Shown here: piece after piece, positions 44,239-52,230 of the stretch
Numbering within the stretch: the first letter of the stretch is position 1
How the letters are laid out: each line of letters opens with the position of its first letter
Assembly: GCF_900176285.1 (NCBI RefSeq)
Contig: NZ_FWXF01000006.1
Span: 124,001 to 188,000, forward strand
DNA: 64,000 nucleotides
Direction: 5' to 3'
Source of the DNA: Desulfacinum hydrothermale DSM 13146
GTDB lineage: Bacteria > Desulfobacterota > Syntrophobacteria > Syntrophobacterales > DSM-9756
Program-made: the position numbers and the translations under genes
The notes under the pieces: model-generated
Databases searched by the model: none
The model's input: the letters and a program-made list of their open reading frames with translations, nothing else
What the model was told of the DNA's origin: nothing

Positions 44239-45882
44239 ATGAGGCAAGGCAAGCAACAGATGTTACTGGCATGCTGGGTGGTGTTTCTGACGCTCATGCT
44301 GGCCGTGGCGGGACCGGTCGGCGCGGAGAGAAAGCCGGGGGCGGTGGTCGATGCCATGAAGATCACGACGGCCACGGCCACCTTCGATCCGGTACGTCCC
44401 GAGGCGGCGCGGGTGATCGCCGAAGCCTTCAAGTCCATTGGCTGGCAGGTGCAGGCCAATCCCATCGACTACAACCAGAACGTGCAGAAGGTCATGATGG
44501 AGCATGACTTCGACATGTGGCTGGTGATGCTTTCGGGGGCGTCGCTGCGCATTGATCCCAACGTGTTCTTGTACAAGCTCCACCATAGTTCGGAGTACAA
44601 GAAGGGTGGTTGGAACTGGTCGGGCATCAGCGTCCCGGAACTGGACAAGCTGGTGGAAGAGCAGCAGACCACCATGGACCTGGAAAAGCGCCGTGAGGTG
44701 GTCTTCAAGGCCCAGGCCCTGGCCCACGAAGTGCAAGCGTTGAACGTGCTGGCCTATGCGCAGATGACCAATGCCTACCGCTCCGATCGCATCAAGAACG
44801 TGGTGCCCATGATGGGCGAGGGGATCGGCAGCTTCTGGACGGACATCAACATGGAAGTGGTGCAGGGCGACGGCTACGTGCGCACGGGCATGACGACGCC
44901 GCTCAAGAACCTGAACCCGGTGGCGGCCAAGGATCACTCTGAGTTCATGGAACTGCGCATGATCTACGACCGGCTGATCCGTATCGGCCCGGACGGAGAG
45001 CCCAAGCCGTGGGCGGCGGAATCTTTCAAGATCGTGGATCCGACGACGATTGAACTCACCTTGCGCAAGGGCATGAAATTCCACGACGGCGTGGAGGTCA
45101 CGGCAGAAGATGTCAAATTCAGCCTGGATTATCACAACAAGTGGAAGGCACCTTTCTTTGTGGAGGGGCTGCGCCATATGGACAGCGTGGAAGTGCTCGA
45201 CAAGTACAATATGCGCATCCATTTGAAGGAACCTTACGCGCCGTTCGTACCCAACCTGCTGGGCTCCATTTTCATCATTCCCAAGCATATTTGGCAGGAT
45301 ATTCCGGAGAAGGTCGGCCTCGACGATCCACTCAAGTTCCCCAACGACAAGCCCATCGGCAGCGGTCCGTTCAAGTTCGACTACTGGGATCGGGGTCGCG
45401 AGTTGAAGGTTTCCGCCTTCAAGGAGCACTTCTCCGCACCCAAGTGCGACGGCATCATTCGCATCGTCTACGGCAGCCATGACGCCATGGCGGCCGCCAT
45501 CGAGAAGGGCGAGTGCGATCGCACCCGCTATATTCTCAAGCCGAGTCTGGTGGAAGACCTGAAGAAGGTGAAAAATGTGGTGGCCAAGGGCTATCCCAAC
45601 CACGGCTTCTACACCCTGATCTATCACACCAGGCGGGCTCCCCTGGATGATCCGGCGTTCCGCAAAGCCATCGCCCATGTGCTTCCCAAGGAGCTCATGA
45701 TTGAGGCCATCTTGAGCGGCTACGGCGAACCCGGAGGATCGGTCATCTCGCCGGTCAACAAGTTCTGGCACAACCCCGAGGTGAAGCCGTTTCCCAACGA
45801 CATCCAGAAGGCCAAGGAAATCCTGAAGGCGGCCGGCTACACCTGGGACGCCCAGGGACGACTCCATTATCCGGCCAAGTAA
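44239..45882 (+). CDS. Circularly permuted SBP-family-5 ABC substrate-binding protein
   Basis: A 547-residue secreted protein with a signal peptide (LLACWVVFLTLMLAVAGPVG). Residues 40-205 look like the C-terminal lobe of the family: ARVIAEAFKSIGWQVQ, EHDFDMWLVM, LEKRREVVFKAQALAHE. Residues 212-547 then look like the N-terminal part: LKNLNPVAAKD, MIYDRLIRIGPDGEPKPWAA, LTLRKGMKFHDGVEV, GSGPFKFDYW, ending with FPNDIQKAKEILKAAGY at the point where normal proteins enter the C-lobe. The two modules are therefore in reverse order compared with the protein at 10028. AGAGGAGG precedes the ATG. It is the first gene of the sigma-54 operon and presumably binds the opine-like solute in the periplasm. Confidence 0.9.
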   Translation: MRQGKQQMLLACWVVFLTLMLAVAGPVGAERKPGAVVDAMKITTATATFDPVRPEAARVIAEAFKSIGWQVQANPIDYNQNVQKVMMEHDFDMWLVMLSGASLRIDPNVFLYKLHHSSEYKKGGWNWSGISVPELDKLVEEQQTTMDLEKRREVVFKAQALAHEVQALNVLAYAQMTNAYRSDRIKNVVPMMGEGIGSFWTDINMEVVQGDGYVRTGMTTPLKNLNPVAAKDHSEFMELRMIYDRLIRIGPDGEPKPWAAESFKIVDPTTIELTLRKGMKFHDGVEVTAEDVKFSLDYHNKWKAPFFVEGLRHMDSVEVLDKYNMRIHLKEPYAPFVPNLLGSIFIIPKHIWQDIPEKVGLDDPLKFPNDKPIGSGPFKFDYWDRGRELKVSAFKEHFSAPKCDGIIRIVYGSHDAMAAAIEKGECDRTRYILKPSLVEDLKKVKNVVAKGYPNHGFYTLIYHTRRAPLDDPAFRKAIAHVLPKELMIEAILSGYGEPGGSVISPVNKFWHNPEVKPFPNDIQKAKEILKAAGYTWDAQGRLHYPAK

Positions 45883-46011
45883 TGTGGGCGCGAACGCCCC
45901 GTTGAACCCGCGGTGCGCCCGGTCGCCGCGCCGCGCCCAGGGAGGCTTTGCTTCCGGGAGCGGCGCGGGGCCGGCCACCCTCCCAGTGATCCATAACGGA
46001 CGGCCGAGACG

Positions 46012-46989
46012 ATGAGAGAATATATCGTACGCCGATTACTCTACACCCTGATGACCCTGTTCGCGGTGGCCACCATCCTTTTCTTCCTGTTTCGCATGCT
46101 GCCCGGTGATCCCACGGCCCAGGTCATCTCCCCGGCGCTGGACGAGGTCGCCCAGGCGCGCCTCAAGCAGGCTTTCGGCCTGGATCAGCCCCTCCACATC
46201 CAATACCTGCTCTATCTCAAGAACCTGTTCGCCTTGGATTGGGGGCGCTCCTTCACCTCGTCACGCAAAGTCTTCGATATCATCCAGTATCGTTTCTGGA
46301 ATACGATCTTTCTCATGGGAGCGGGCATGTGCCTGACGCTCATGGTCGGCATCGGGATGGGCATGGTCATGGCCTGGCGCCGCAACGGTCCCCTGGACCT
46401 TTGGCCCACGCTCGGCAGCCTCATCTTTCAATCGGCGCCGCCCTTCATCACCGGCCTCTTGCTCCTCATGATCCTGAGTTATCGGCTCGACCTGTTTCCC
46501 ACGGGAGGGATGCGCACGCCCGGCGTGCAGCTCACGCAAGGCATGGGCCTGTTCCTGTCCTGGGATTTCATCCACCACCTGATCTTGCCGACTCTGACCG
46601 TGTCCCTCTACTACCTGGCGACTCCCATGCTCATCATGCGCGACTCCATGCTCGAAGTCATGGGCAGCGACTTCATCGAGTTGGCACGCGCCAAGGGCCT
46701 CAAGCCCCATGTGGTCATGATACGCCACGCGGCACGCAACGCCTTGCTGTCCGTGGTGACGGTGTCCTCCATCCTGGTGGGCTTCGCCATCGGCGGCCAG
46801 GTCATCGTCGAGCAGGTCTTTTCCTGGCCGGGCATGGGCTCGCTCATGGTGGAAGCGGCCTCGTCCCACGACTACCCGGTGGCCCAGGGCACCTTCCTCG
46901 TGCTCGCCATTGTCGTCATCTTCCTGAATCTCTTGTCGGACATCTCGTATTGCTACCTGGATCCCCGCATCAAGTTGGGGGATCGCTGA
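46012..46989 (+). CDS. DppB-type ABC permease of the island operon
   Basis: A 325-residue inner-membrane permease with six helices. It opens MREYIVRRLLYTLMTLFAVA, carries FRMLPGDPTAQVISP in the first periplasmic loop, the EAA motif DFIELARAKGLKPHVVMI near residue 220, and FSWPGMGSLMVEAASSHDYP near the end. With the permease encoded at 49343 it forms the channel fed by the permuted binding protein. The two permease genes are unusually separated by two enzyme genes, a sign that transport and catabolism are one unit. Confidence 0.94.
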   Translation: MREYIVRRLLYTLMTLFAVATILFFLFRMLPGDPTAQVISPALDEVAQARLKQAFGLDQPLHIQYLLYLKNLFALDWGRSFTSSRKVFDIIQYRFWNTIFLMGAGMCLTLMVGIGMGMVMAWRRNGPLDLWPTLGSLIFQSAPPFITGLLLLMILSYRLDLFPTGGMRTPGVQLTQGMGLFLSWDFIHHLILPTLTVSLYYLATPMLIMRDSMLEVMGSDFIELARAKGLKPHVVMIRHAARNALLSVVTVSSILVGFAIGGQVIVEQVFSWPGMGSLMVEAASSHDYPVAQGTFLVLAIVVIFLNLLSDISYCYLDPRIKLGDR

Positions 46990-47014
46990 CGGCGCCCATG
47001 AAGGAGGAGAGGCC

Positions 47015-48148
47015 ATGGAGATCCGCGCGCTGGAGCTGCATCACGTCCGCATCCCCTTTGCCGTACCCTATAAACTCTCCAAGCGCTACGGCACCTTGAC
47101 CCATGCCGAAGCCGTGGTGGTCAAGCTGGAAACGGACGACGGGTTGGCCGGCTATGGCGAAGCCGACCCCATGATGCCGTTTACCGAAGAGACCCCGGCG
47201 TCGGTGTGCGTCGTCATCCGCGACGTCTTCGGCCCCTTGCTGTTGGGTCGGGATCCGTCGGATGCGGCATCCTTGGAGCGGGAGCTGGACGCCCGCGCAC
47301 ACGGCAATCTCATGGCCCGCGGTGCCCTCAACATGGCCTTGTACGACCTGAAGGGGAAGGCCCTGGGCGTGCCCGTGCATGATCTGCTCGGCGGCGCCGT
47401 GCGTCGGAAAATCCCTCTCATGGGCGCCCTCGGCAGCGGCAGCCCGGGAGAAGACGCCGAGCGGATCGAGAGCTTTTTCGCGGCGGGTTACCGCACGGTC
47501 ATGCTGAAGATGGGCACCCAGCCCATCGACGTCGAAGTAAAGCGCATGGAAGCCTTTTATCGCCAATTCGAGGGACGGATGCAGGTCATCGCCGATGCCA
47601 ACCAGGGCTGGAGCCTGCAGGAGGGACTCCGGTTCGTCGAGCGCACGCGCGGCTGCCCTCCCGATTTGCTGGAACAGCCGGTGGATCGTGACGACCTGGC
47701 CGGTCTCAAGCGCATCCGGGAAAGTTCGCTCAGCCCGGTGAGCGCAGACGAGAGCCTGGTTTCGGAAGCGGATTGCCGCAAGCTGCTCGCGCGCCGGGTC
47801 GTCGATACGTTCAGCATCAAGGTGTCGAAAAACGGCGGGCTCGGAAAAAGCCTGCGGCTGGCCCAGGCGGCCCGGGTCTTCGGCGTCGGCTGCCTGATGA
47901 ACAGCATGCTCGAGTTCGGCATCACGCAGGCGGCGTCCCTGCAGCTGGGTTGCACGCTGGCCAACCTGGTGGAGATGGGTCACGCATACATGTCGGTGCT
48001 GCGGATGGCGGACGATTTTACGGACTTTGCCGACCATGTGAAAAACGCCGTTGCCCAGGTGCCGACGCGGCCCGGATTGGGCGTGGAAGTCGATGACGCC
48101 AAGTTACGTCACTATGCGCTGGAGAGTCTCCGGCTGGAAAGCAAATAG
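47015..48148 (+). CDS. Enolase-superfamily enzyme (muconate-lactonizing/dipeptide-epimerase-like)
   Basis: A 377-residue two-domain enzyme. The N-terminal capping domain runs to about residue 125; GALNMALYDLKGKALGVPVH is the usual junction. The barrel has metal ligands in VIADANQGW (Asp), LLEQPV (Glu) and VSADESL (Asp), and the second-half catalytic Lys in FSIKVSKNGG. At the KxK site the sequence is VMLKMG, so the first Lys is replaced by Met while the second (usual base) stays. MLEFGI follows. The family abstracts an alpha-proton next to a carboxylate; between transporter and opine-dehydrogenase genes, racemisation or epimerisation of the substrate amino acid is likely. AAGGAGGAGAGG precedes the start. 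Confidence 0.85.
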   Translation: MEIRALELHHVRIPFAVPYKLSKRYGTLTHAEAVVVKLETDDGLAGYGEADPMMPFTEETPASVCVVIRDVFGPLLLGRDPSDAASLERELDARAHGNLMARGALNMALYDLKGKALGVPVHDLLGGAVRRKIPLMGALGSGSPGEDAERIESFFAAGYRTVMLKMGTQPIDVEVKRMEAFYRQFEGRMQVIADANQGWSLQEGLRFVERTRGCPPDLLEQPVDRDDLAGLKRIRESSLSPVSADESLVSEADCRKLLARRVVDTFSIKVSKNGGLGKSLRLAQAARVFGVGCLMNSMLEFGITQAASLQLGCTLANLVEMGHAYMSVLRMADDFTDFADHVKNAVAQVPTRPGLGVEVDDAKLRHYALESLRLESK

Positions 48149-48164
48149 AAGGGTGGAAGGCCCC

Positions 48165-49268
48165 ATGTCCCGTCGTCCCCGTTTCGCCATCCTCGGCACA
48201 GGAAATTCAGGCCAGGCCTTTGCCGCCGATTTGACCCTGAAGGGCTACGAGGTTCACCTGGCCGAGCTGCCAAATTTTGCCGATACCCTGCATGCCATCG
48301 AAAGGCGCGGCGGCATCGAAATCAGCGGTGATGCGGCCACCGGCTTTGCGCGCCCCAAGCTGCTCACAACGGACCTGGAAGCGGCCCTCGAAGGGGTCCA
48401 TATCCTCATCTTCGGCGGCTCCGCCTTCGCCCACGAACCATGGTGCCGGGCGGTGGCGCCCTACCTTCGCGACGGCCAATACATCCTGTTTACTTCTAAT
48501 TTCGGCGCCCTGCGGTTTCGCCAATGGCAGCAGGAGTGGCCCATCCGCGCCGATGTGACGCCGGTGGAAGCCATGAGCTTGATCTACGCCACACGGGCGC
48601 CGGAGCCGGGTCGGGTGGTGGTGATCGGCGTCAAATCCCACCTGCCCGCGGCCGCGCTGCCCGCCACGCGCACACCGTCCTTCCTGGAGCTCATGAAACC
48701 GGCTTTTCCGGCGCTGGTGGCGGCCGAGAACGTGCTCTTCACCAGCCTGAACAATCTCAACCCCATCGTCCACCCGCCCATGGTGCTGTGCAATGCGGGG
48801 CGCATCGAGGCCACCGGTGGCCAGGGCTGGAACCTGTACCAGGAGGGCGCGACCGCTTCGGTGACGCGCCTCATGGAGGCCCTGGACGCCGACCGCCGCG
48901 CCCTCATGCAGCGGGTCGGGCTGAAATCGCTGGCCTTCAAGGAGGCTTTCGGGGTGCTCTACCGGGACTACGGGGTGGAAAAGGAGACCCTGGAAGCCAC
49001 CTTGCGAGAAAGCCCCATCCACAGTGATCCCGCGTTTCCGGCCCCGGCTCAGTTGGATACTCGTTATTTGACGGAAGACATCTCCTTCGGCCTGGTCCCG
49101 TGGGCGGCGCTGGCAAGGATGTGGCAGCAACCCACGCCGACCCTGGACGCCACCATCCAACTAGCCTCGGTGCTGGTCGGCCGCAACTACTGGGACAGCG
49201 GCCTACTGCCGGAACATCTGGGCCTTGCCGGCATGGCGCCTGAGGAGGTGCTGGCCTGGGTGCGTTAG
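48165..49268 (+). CDS. Octopine/opine dehydrogenase-family protein 1
   Basis: A 367-residue protein with an N-terminal dinucleotide-binding fold (FAILGTGNSGQAFAADLTLK near residues 7-26) and a C-terminal helical domain. LTEDISFGLVPWAALARMWQ near 305-325 matches the NAD/NADP octopine-nopaline dehydrogenase domain, including the conserved ED-x-x-x-G-L-V-P pattern; NNLNPIVHPP near 200 has the expected catalytic His. Such enzymes reversibly join an amino acid and a keto acid into an N-carboxyalkyl amino acid. The start at 48165 follows GGTGGAAGG, 17 bases after the enolase-family gene. Substrate and direction are unknown. Confidence 0.85.
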   Translation: MSRRPRFAILGTGNSGQAFAADLTLKGYEVHLAELPNFADTLHAIERRGGIEISGDAATGFARPKLLTTDLEAALEGVHILIFGGSAFAHEPWCRAVAPYLRDGQYILFTSNFGALRFRQWQQEWPIRADVTPVEAMSLIYATRAPEPGRVVVIGVKSHLPAAALPATRTPSFLELMKPAFPALVAAENVLFTSLNNLNPIVHPPMVLCNAGRIEATGGQGWNLYQEGATASVTRLMEALDADRRALMQRVGLKSLAFKEAFGVLYRDYGVEKETLEATLRESPIHSDPAFPAPAQLDTRYLTEDISFGLVPWAALARMWQQPTPTLDATIQLASVLVGRNYWDSGLLPEHLGLAGMAPEEVLAWVR

Positions 49269-49342
49269 TGATTCACGTCAACCTGTGAGGCGGGAAGTGA
49301 ATTCCCCCTTCGTGACCAATCTGTGATGGAGTGTAAGAAACC

Positions 49343-50221
49343 ATGTTACCCCGGGGACTGAAGGAATTTTTGGCGACGCAGGCGCGCATCATCTCGCGCC
49401 ACAAGTTTGGCTTGTTCGGGGCCACGGTCATCTTGGCGTTCGGCATCATCGGCCTGATCGGGCCCCTGGTGGCGCCCCACGGGCCCTGGGAATCTTTGCG
49501 CGACGCCAACGGCAAACTGGCCATCTTGCGCCCGCCGTCGTCTGAGTTCCTTTTAGGCACGACCTCCATGGGGCGCGACATCCTCTCGCAGATGCTCTAC
49601 GCCACCCGCACCACGGTGATCATCGGCCTGGTCTCGGGGCTCATCTCCATTCTCATCGGCGCCAACATCGGGCTGATCTCGGGCTATTACGGCGGGCGTC
49701 TGGATGAGGTGCTGATGCGCTTTACCGACATCATCTACGGCATGCCGTTCTTGCCCTTTCTCATCGTGCTCATCGCTCTTTTCGGCCGCAGTCTGTGGTT
49801 TGTCATCATCGCCATCTGCTGCATCGTCTGGCGCACCTCGGCGCGCGTGGTGCGCGCGCAGACCCTGGCCATCAAGCAGCGCCAGTTCGTGCTGGCGGCC
49901 AAGGCGCGCGGGTGCAGCAACCTGCGCATCATCTACCGGCACATCATGCCCAACATCCTGCCGCTGCTGCTGCTCTACACCGCCTTCAACATCGCCTGGT
50001 CGGTGCTCGCCGAGGCCAGCGCCAGTTTTCTCGGCTTCGGCGACCCGGACAACCTGAGTTGGGGCGGGATGCTCTACAGCCTCTGGATTTCCGGCAAGAT
50101 CCGCACAGCCTGGTGGTGGTTCGCGTGGCCGTCCATCTGCATCATCCTGCTGGTGAGCGCCCTGGTCTTCGTCAGCCGGGCTTATGAAGAAGTGGCCAAT
50201 CCACGCTTGCAGCAACGCTAA
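49343..50221 (+). CDS. DppC-type ABC permease of the island operon
   Basis: A 292-residue permease, the shorter DppC partner of the protein encoded at 46012. It has the opening ISRHKFGLFGATVILAFGII, the family motif LLGTTSMGRDILSQMLYATR near residue 71, and the coupling motif FVLAAKARGCSNLRIIYRHI near 178. AEASASFLGFGDPDNLSWG near the end is conserved. Six helices are predicted. It is followed 13 bases later by the first ATPase gene. Confidence 0.93.
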   Translation: MLPRGLKEFLATQARIISRHKFGLFGATVILAFGIIGLIGPLVAPHGPWESLRDANGKLAILRPPSSEFLLGTTSMGRDILSQMLYATRTTVIIGLVSGLISILIGANIGLISGYYGGRLDEVLMRFTDIIYGMPFLPFLIVLIALFGRSLWFVIIAICCIVWRTSARVVRAQTLAIKQRQFVLAAKARGCSNLRIIYRHIMPNILPLLLLYTAFNIAWSVLAEASASFLGFGDPDNLSWGGMLYSLWISGKIRTAWWWFAWPSICIILLVSALVFVSRAYEEVANPRLQQR

Positions 50222-50233
50222 AAGGGGGCGCGC

Positions 50234-51259
50234 GTGCTACTCGAGATAGAAAACCTGAAGACCCATTACCCAACGAGCAAAGGCACCGTCAAGGCGGTGG
50301 ACGGCTTGAGTCTGTCCATCGATGAAAACGAGGTGTTCGGGCTGGCGGGCGAGTCCGGCTGCGGCAAATCCACCCTGATCCGCACCATCATGCGGTTGGT
50401 GCCGGACAACGCCCGGGTGAGCGCCGACAAGATGACCTTCCAGGGCAAAGATCTTTTGAGCATGCCGGATCGGGACTTCCGCGAACAGGTGCTCTGGCAG
50501 GGCATTTCCCTGGTGATCCAAAGCGCCATGAACGCCCTCAACCCCGTCTACCGGGTCGGGGACCAGATCGTGGAGGCCATCCAAGCCCATGCCCCTTTGA
50601 GCCGCGCGGAGTGCGAACAGCGCGTGGCCGCTCTGTTTGACGCCGTGGGACTGCAGGCGGGTCTGATGCGCAACTACCCGCACGAATTCAGCGGCGGCAT
50701 GCGCCAGCGGGCCATGATCGCCATGTCCCTGTGTCTGGATCCGCGCCTGATCATCATGGATGAGCCCACCACGGGGCTGGACGTGCTGGTGCAGGAACGG
50801 ATCCTGCGCAACCTACGTGAGCTGCGGGCGCGCTCCAAGCACCCGGCCTCTATTTTGCTCATCACCCACGACATCTCGGTGATCGCCGAGATGAGCGACC
50901 GGATCGGCATCATGTATGCCGGCCGGCTAATGGAAGTGGCACCGGCCGTCGAGATCTTTCGCAACACCTATCACCCGTACACCCTGGGTTTGAAAAACGC
51001 GTTTCCAAGTATCCGCCAACTTGAGCGCGAACTCATTTCCATCCCGGGCTCGCCGCCCAACCTCATCGAGGACATCCCGGGCTGCGTTTTCACGGCCCGG
51101 TGTCCGTTCGCCATCGAGGCCTGTGAGCACCAGCGTCCGCCCATGCTGGAAGTGGCTCCGGGCCATAAGGTGGCCTGTATTCGCACCGAGCACGTGGAAG
51201 AGTTTCGTCAGCGGGCAGGAGAAAAAAAGACATGGCAGTCCTCCAAGTCGAGAATCTGA
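50234..51259 (+). CDS. DppD-type ABC transporter ATPase
   Basis: A 341-residue nucleotide-binding subunit. Walker A is GESGCGKSTLIRTI near residue 40, the Q-loop follows, the ABC signature is EFSGGMRQRAMIAM near 155, and Walker B is LIIMDEPTTGLD near 175, with the switch His in LLITHD. The C-terminal oligopeptide-transporter extension includes IPGCVFTARCPFAIEAC, whose cysteines may bind an Fe-S cluster as in DppD-like proteins. It starts with GTG after AAAGGGGG. The next ATPase gene begins 28 bases before its stop. Confidence 0.95.
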   Translation: MLLEIENLKTHYPTSKGTVKAVDGLSLSIDENEVFGLAGESGCGKSTLIRTIMRLVPDNARVSADKMTFQGKDLLSMPDRDFREQVLWQGISLVIQSAMNALNPVYRVGDQIVEAIQAHAPLSRAECEQRVAALFDAVGLQAGLMRNYPHEFSGGMRQRAMIAMSLCLDPRLIIMDEPTTGLDVLVQERILRNLRELRARSKHPASILLITHDISVIAEMSDRIGIMYAGRLMEVAPAVEIFRNTYHPYTLGLKNAFPSIRQLERELISIPGSPPNLIEDIPGCVFTARCPFAIEACEHQRPPMLEVAPGHKVACIRTEHVEEFRQRAGEKKTWQSSKSRI

Positions 51260-52212
51260 AACAACACTTTTACCTTCAGCCCGGGCTCTTGGAGCGCGTG
51301 CTGAGCGGCAAGAAGCCCAGCGTGATCAAGGCGGTGGATGATGTCAGCTTCACCGTGGAAGCGGGGGAGATCCTGGGGCTCGCCGGCGAATCGGGTTGCG
51401 GCAAGTCCACCTTGTGCCTGGCCATCGCCAATCTGCGCCGGCCCACCGCCGGCTCCATTCGCTACCAGGGATCCGATCTGGGGCGGATGAGCGTCCAGGA
51501 GCAGAAGGACTACCGGCGCAAGGTGCAGCTGGTCTTCCAGGATCCGTTCGAATCGCTCAACCCCCGTTTTACCGTCTACGACCTGGTGGCGGAGCCCCTG
51601 CGCGCCTTCAAGATCGGCAGCCGCCAGGAAAAGCGCGACCGGGTGCGGGAGACCCTGACTCGCGTGGGCCTCAGCCCGGATGACTACCTGGACCGCTACC
51701 CGCACCAGATGAGCGGCGGCGAACGCCAGCGGGTCGGCATCGCCCAGGCCCTGGTGCTCGATCCGCAGCTGGTCATCGCCGATGAGCCCCTTTCCATGCT
51801 GGACGTGTCCATCCGGGCCGGTATTCTCGATCTGATTCGCGACCTGTCCGAGCAGATGCACTTTTCCTGCATCTATGTGTCTCACGACCTGTCGATTCTT
51901 TCCAACATCTCCGAGCGGCTCATGATCATGTACCTGGGACGGGTGATGGAACTGGGCGCCACCAAGGATGTCATCACCAAGCCGTTGCACCCCTACGCCC
52001 AGGCCCTGATTTCGGCGGTGCCCATCCCGGACCCGGAATATCGCCGGCCGATTCCCGAGATCCACGGCGAGGTTTCCCAGCCCATCGATCCGCCGCCGGG
52101 CTGCCGTTTCCAGAGCAGGTGTTTGAAAGTGATGGAGCACTGCCGCACCGACACGCCGTTGCTCAAAGAAGTGGAGCCGGGCCACCACGTGGCCTGTCAC
52201 CTTTACGCCTAG
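51232..52212 (+). CDS. DppF-type ABC transporter ATPase
   Basis: A 326-residue ATPase, second of the heterodimer. Walker A GESGCGKSTLCLAIAN near residue 50, signature QMSGGERQRVGIAQAL near 160, Walker B LVIADEPLSMLD near 180 and switch His in YVSHDLSIL are intact. The C-terminal extension has PPGCRFQSRCLKVMEHC. With the DppD-type subunit it powers import through the two permeases, so this island encodes a complete five-part transporter, unlike the operon at 10028. Confidence 0.95.
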   Translation: MAVLQVENLKQHFYLQPGLLERVLSGKKPSVIKAVDDVSFTVEAGEILGLAGESGCGKSTLCLAIANLRRPTAGSIRYQGSDLGRMSVQEQKDYRRKVQLVFQDPFESLNPRFTVYDLVAEPLRAFKIGSRQEKRDRVRETLTRVGLSPDDYLDRYPHQMSGGERQRVGIAQALVLDPQLVIADEPLSMLDVSIRAGILDLIRDLSEQMHFSCIYVSHDLSILSNISERLMIMYLGRVMELGATKDVITKPLHPYAQALISAVPIPDPEYRRPIPEIHGEVSQPIDPPPGCRFQSRCLKVMEHCRTDTPLLKEVEPGHHVACHLYA

Positions 52213-52230
52213 ACGATTCGAAAGAGAGCG

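Noticed and set aside
44356-44855. The N-terminal module of the binding protein as a second, partial domain added by duplication
   Set aside because: The C-terminal module lacks its own C-lobe, so each lobe occurs once; this is permutation, not duplication.
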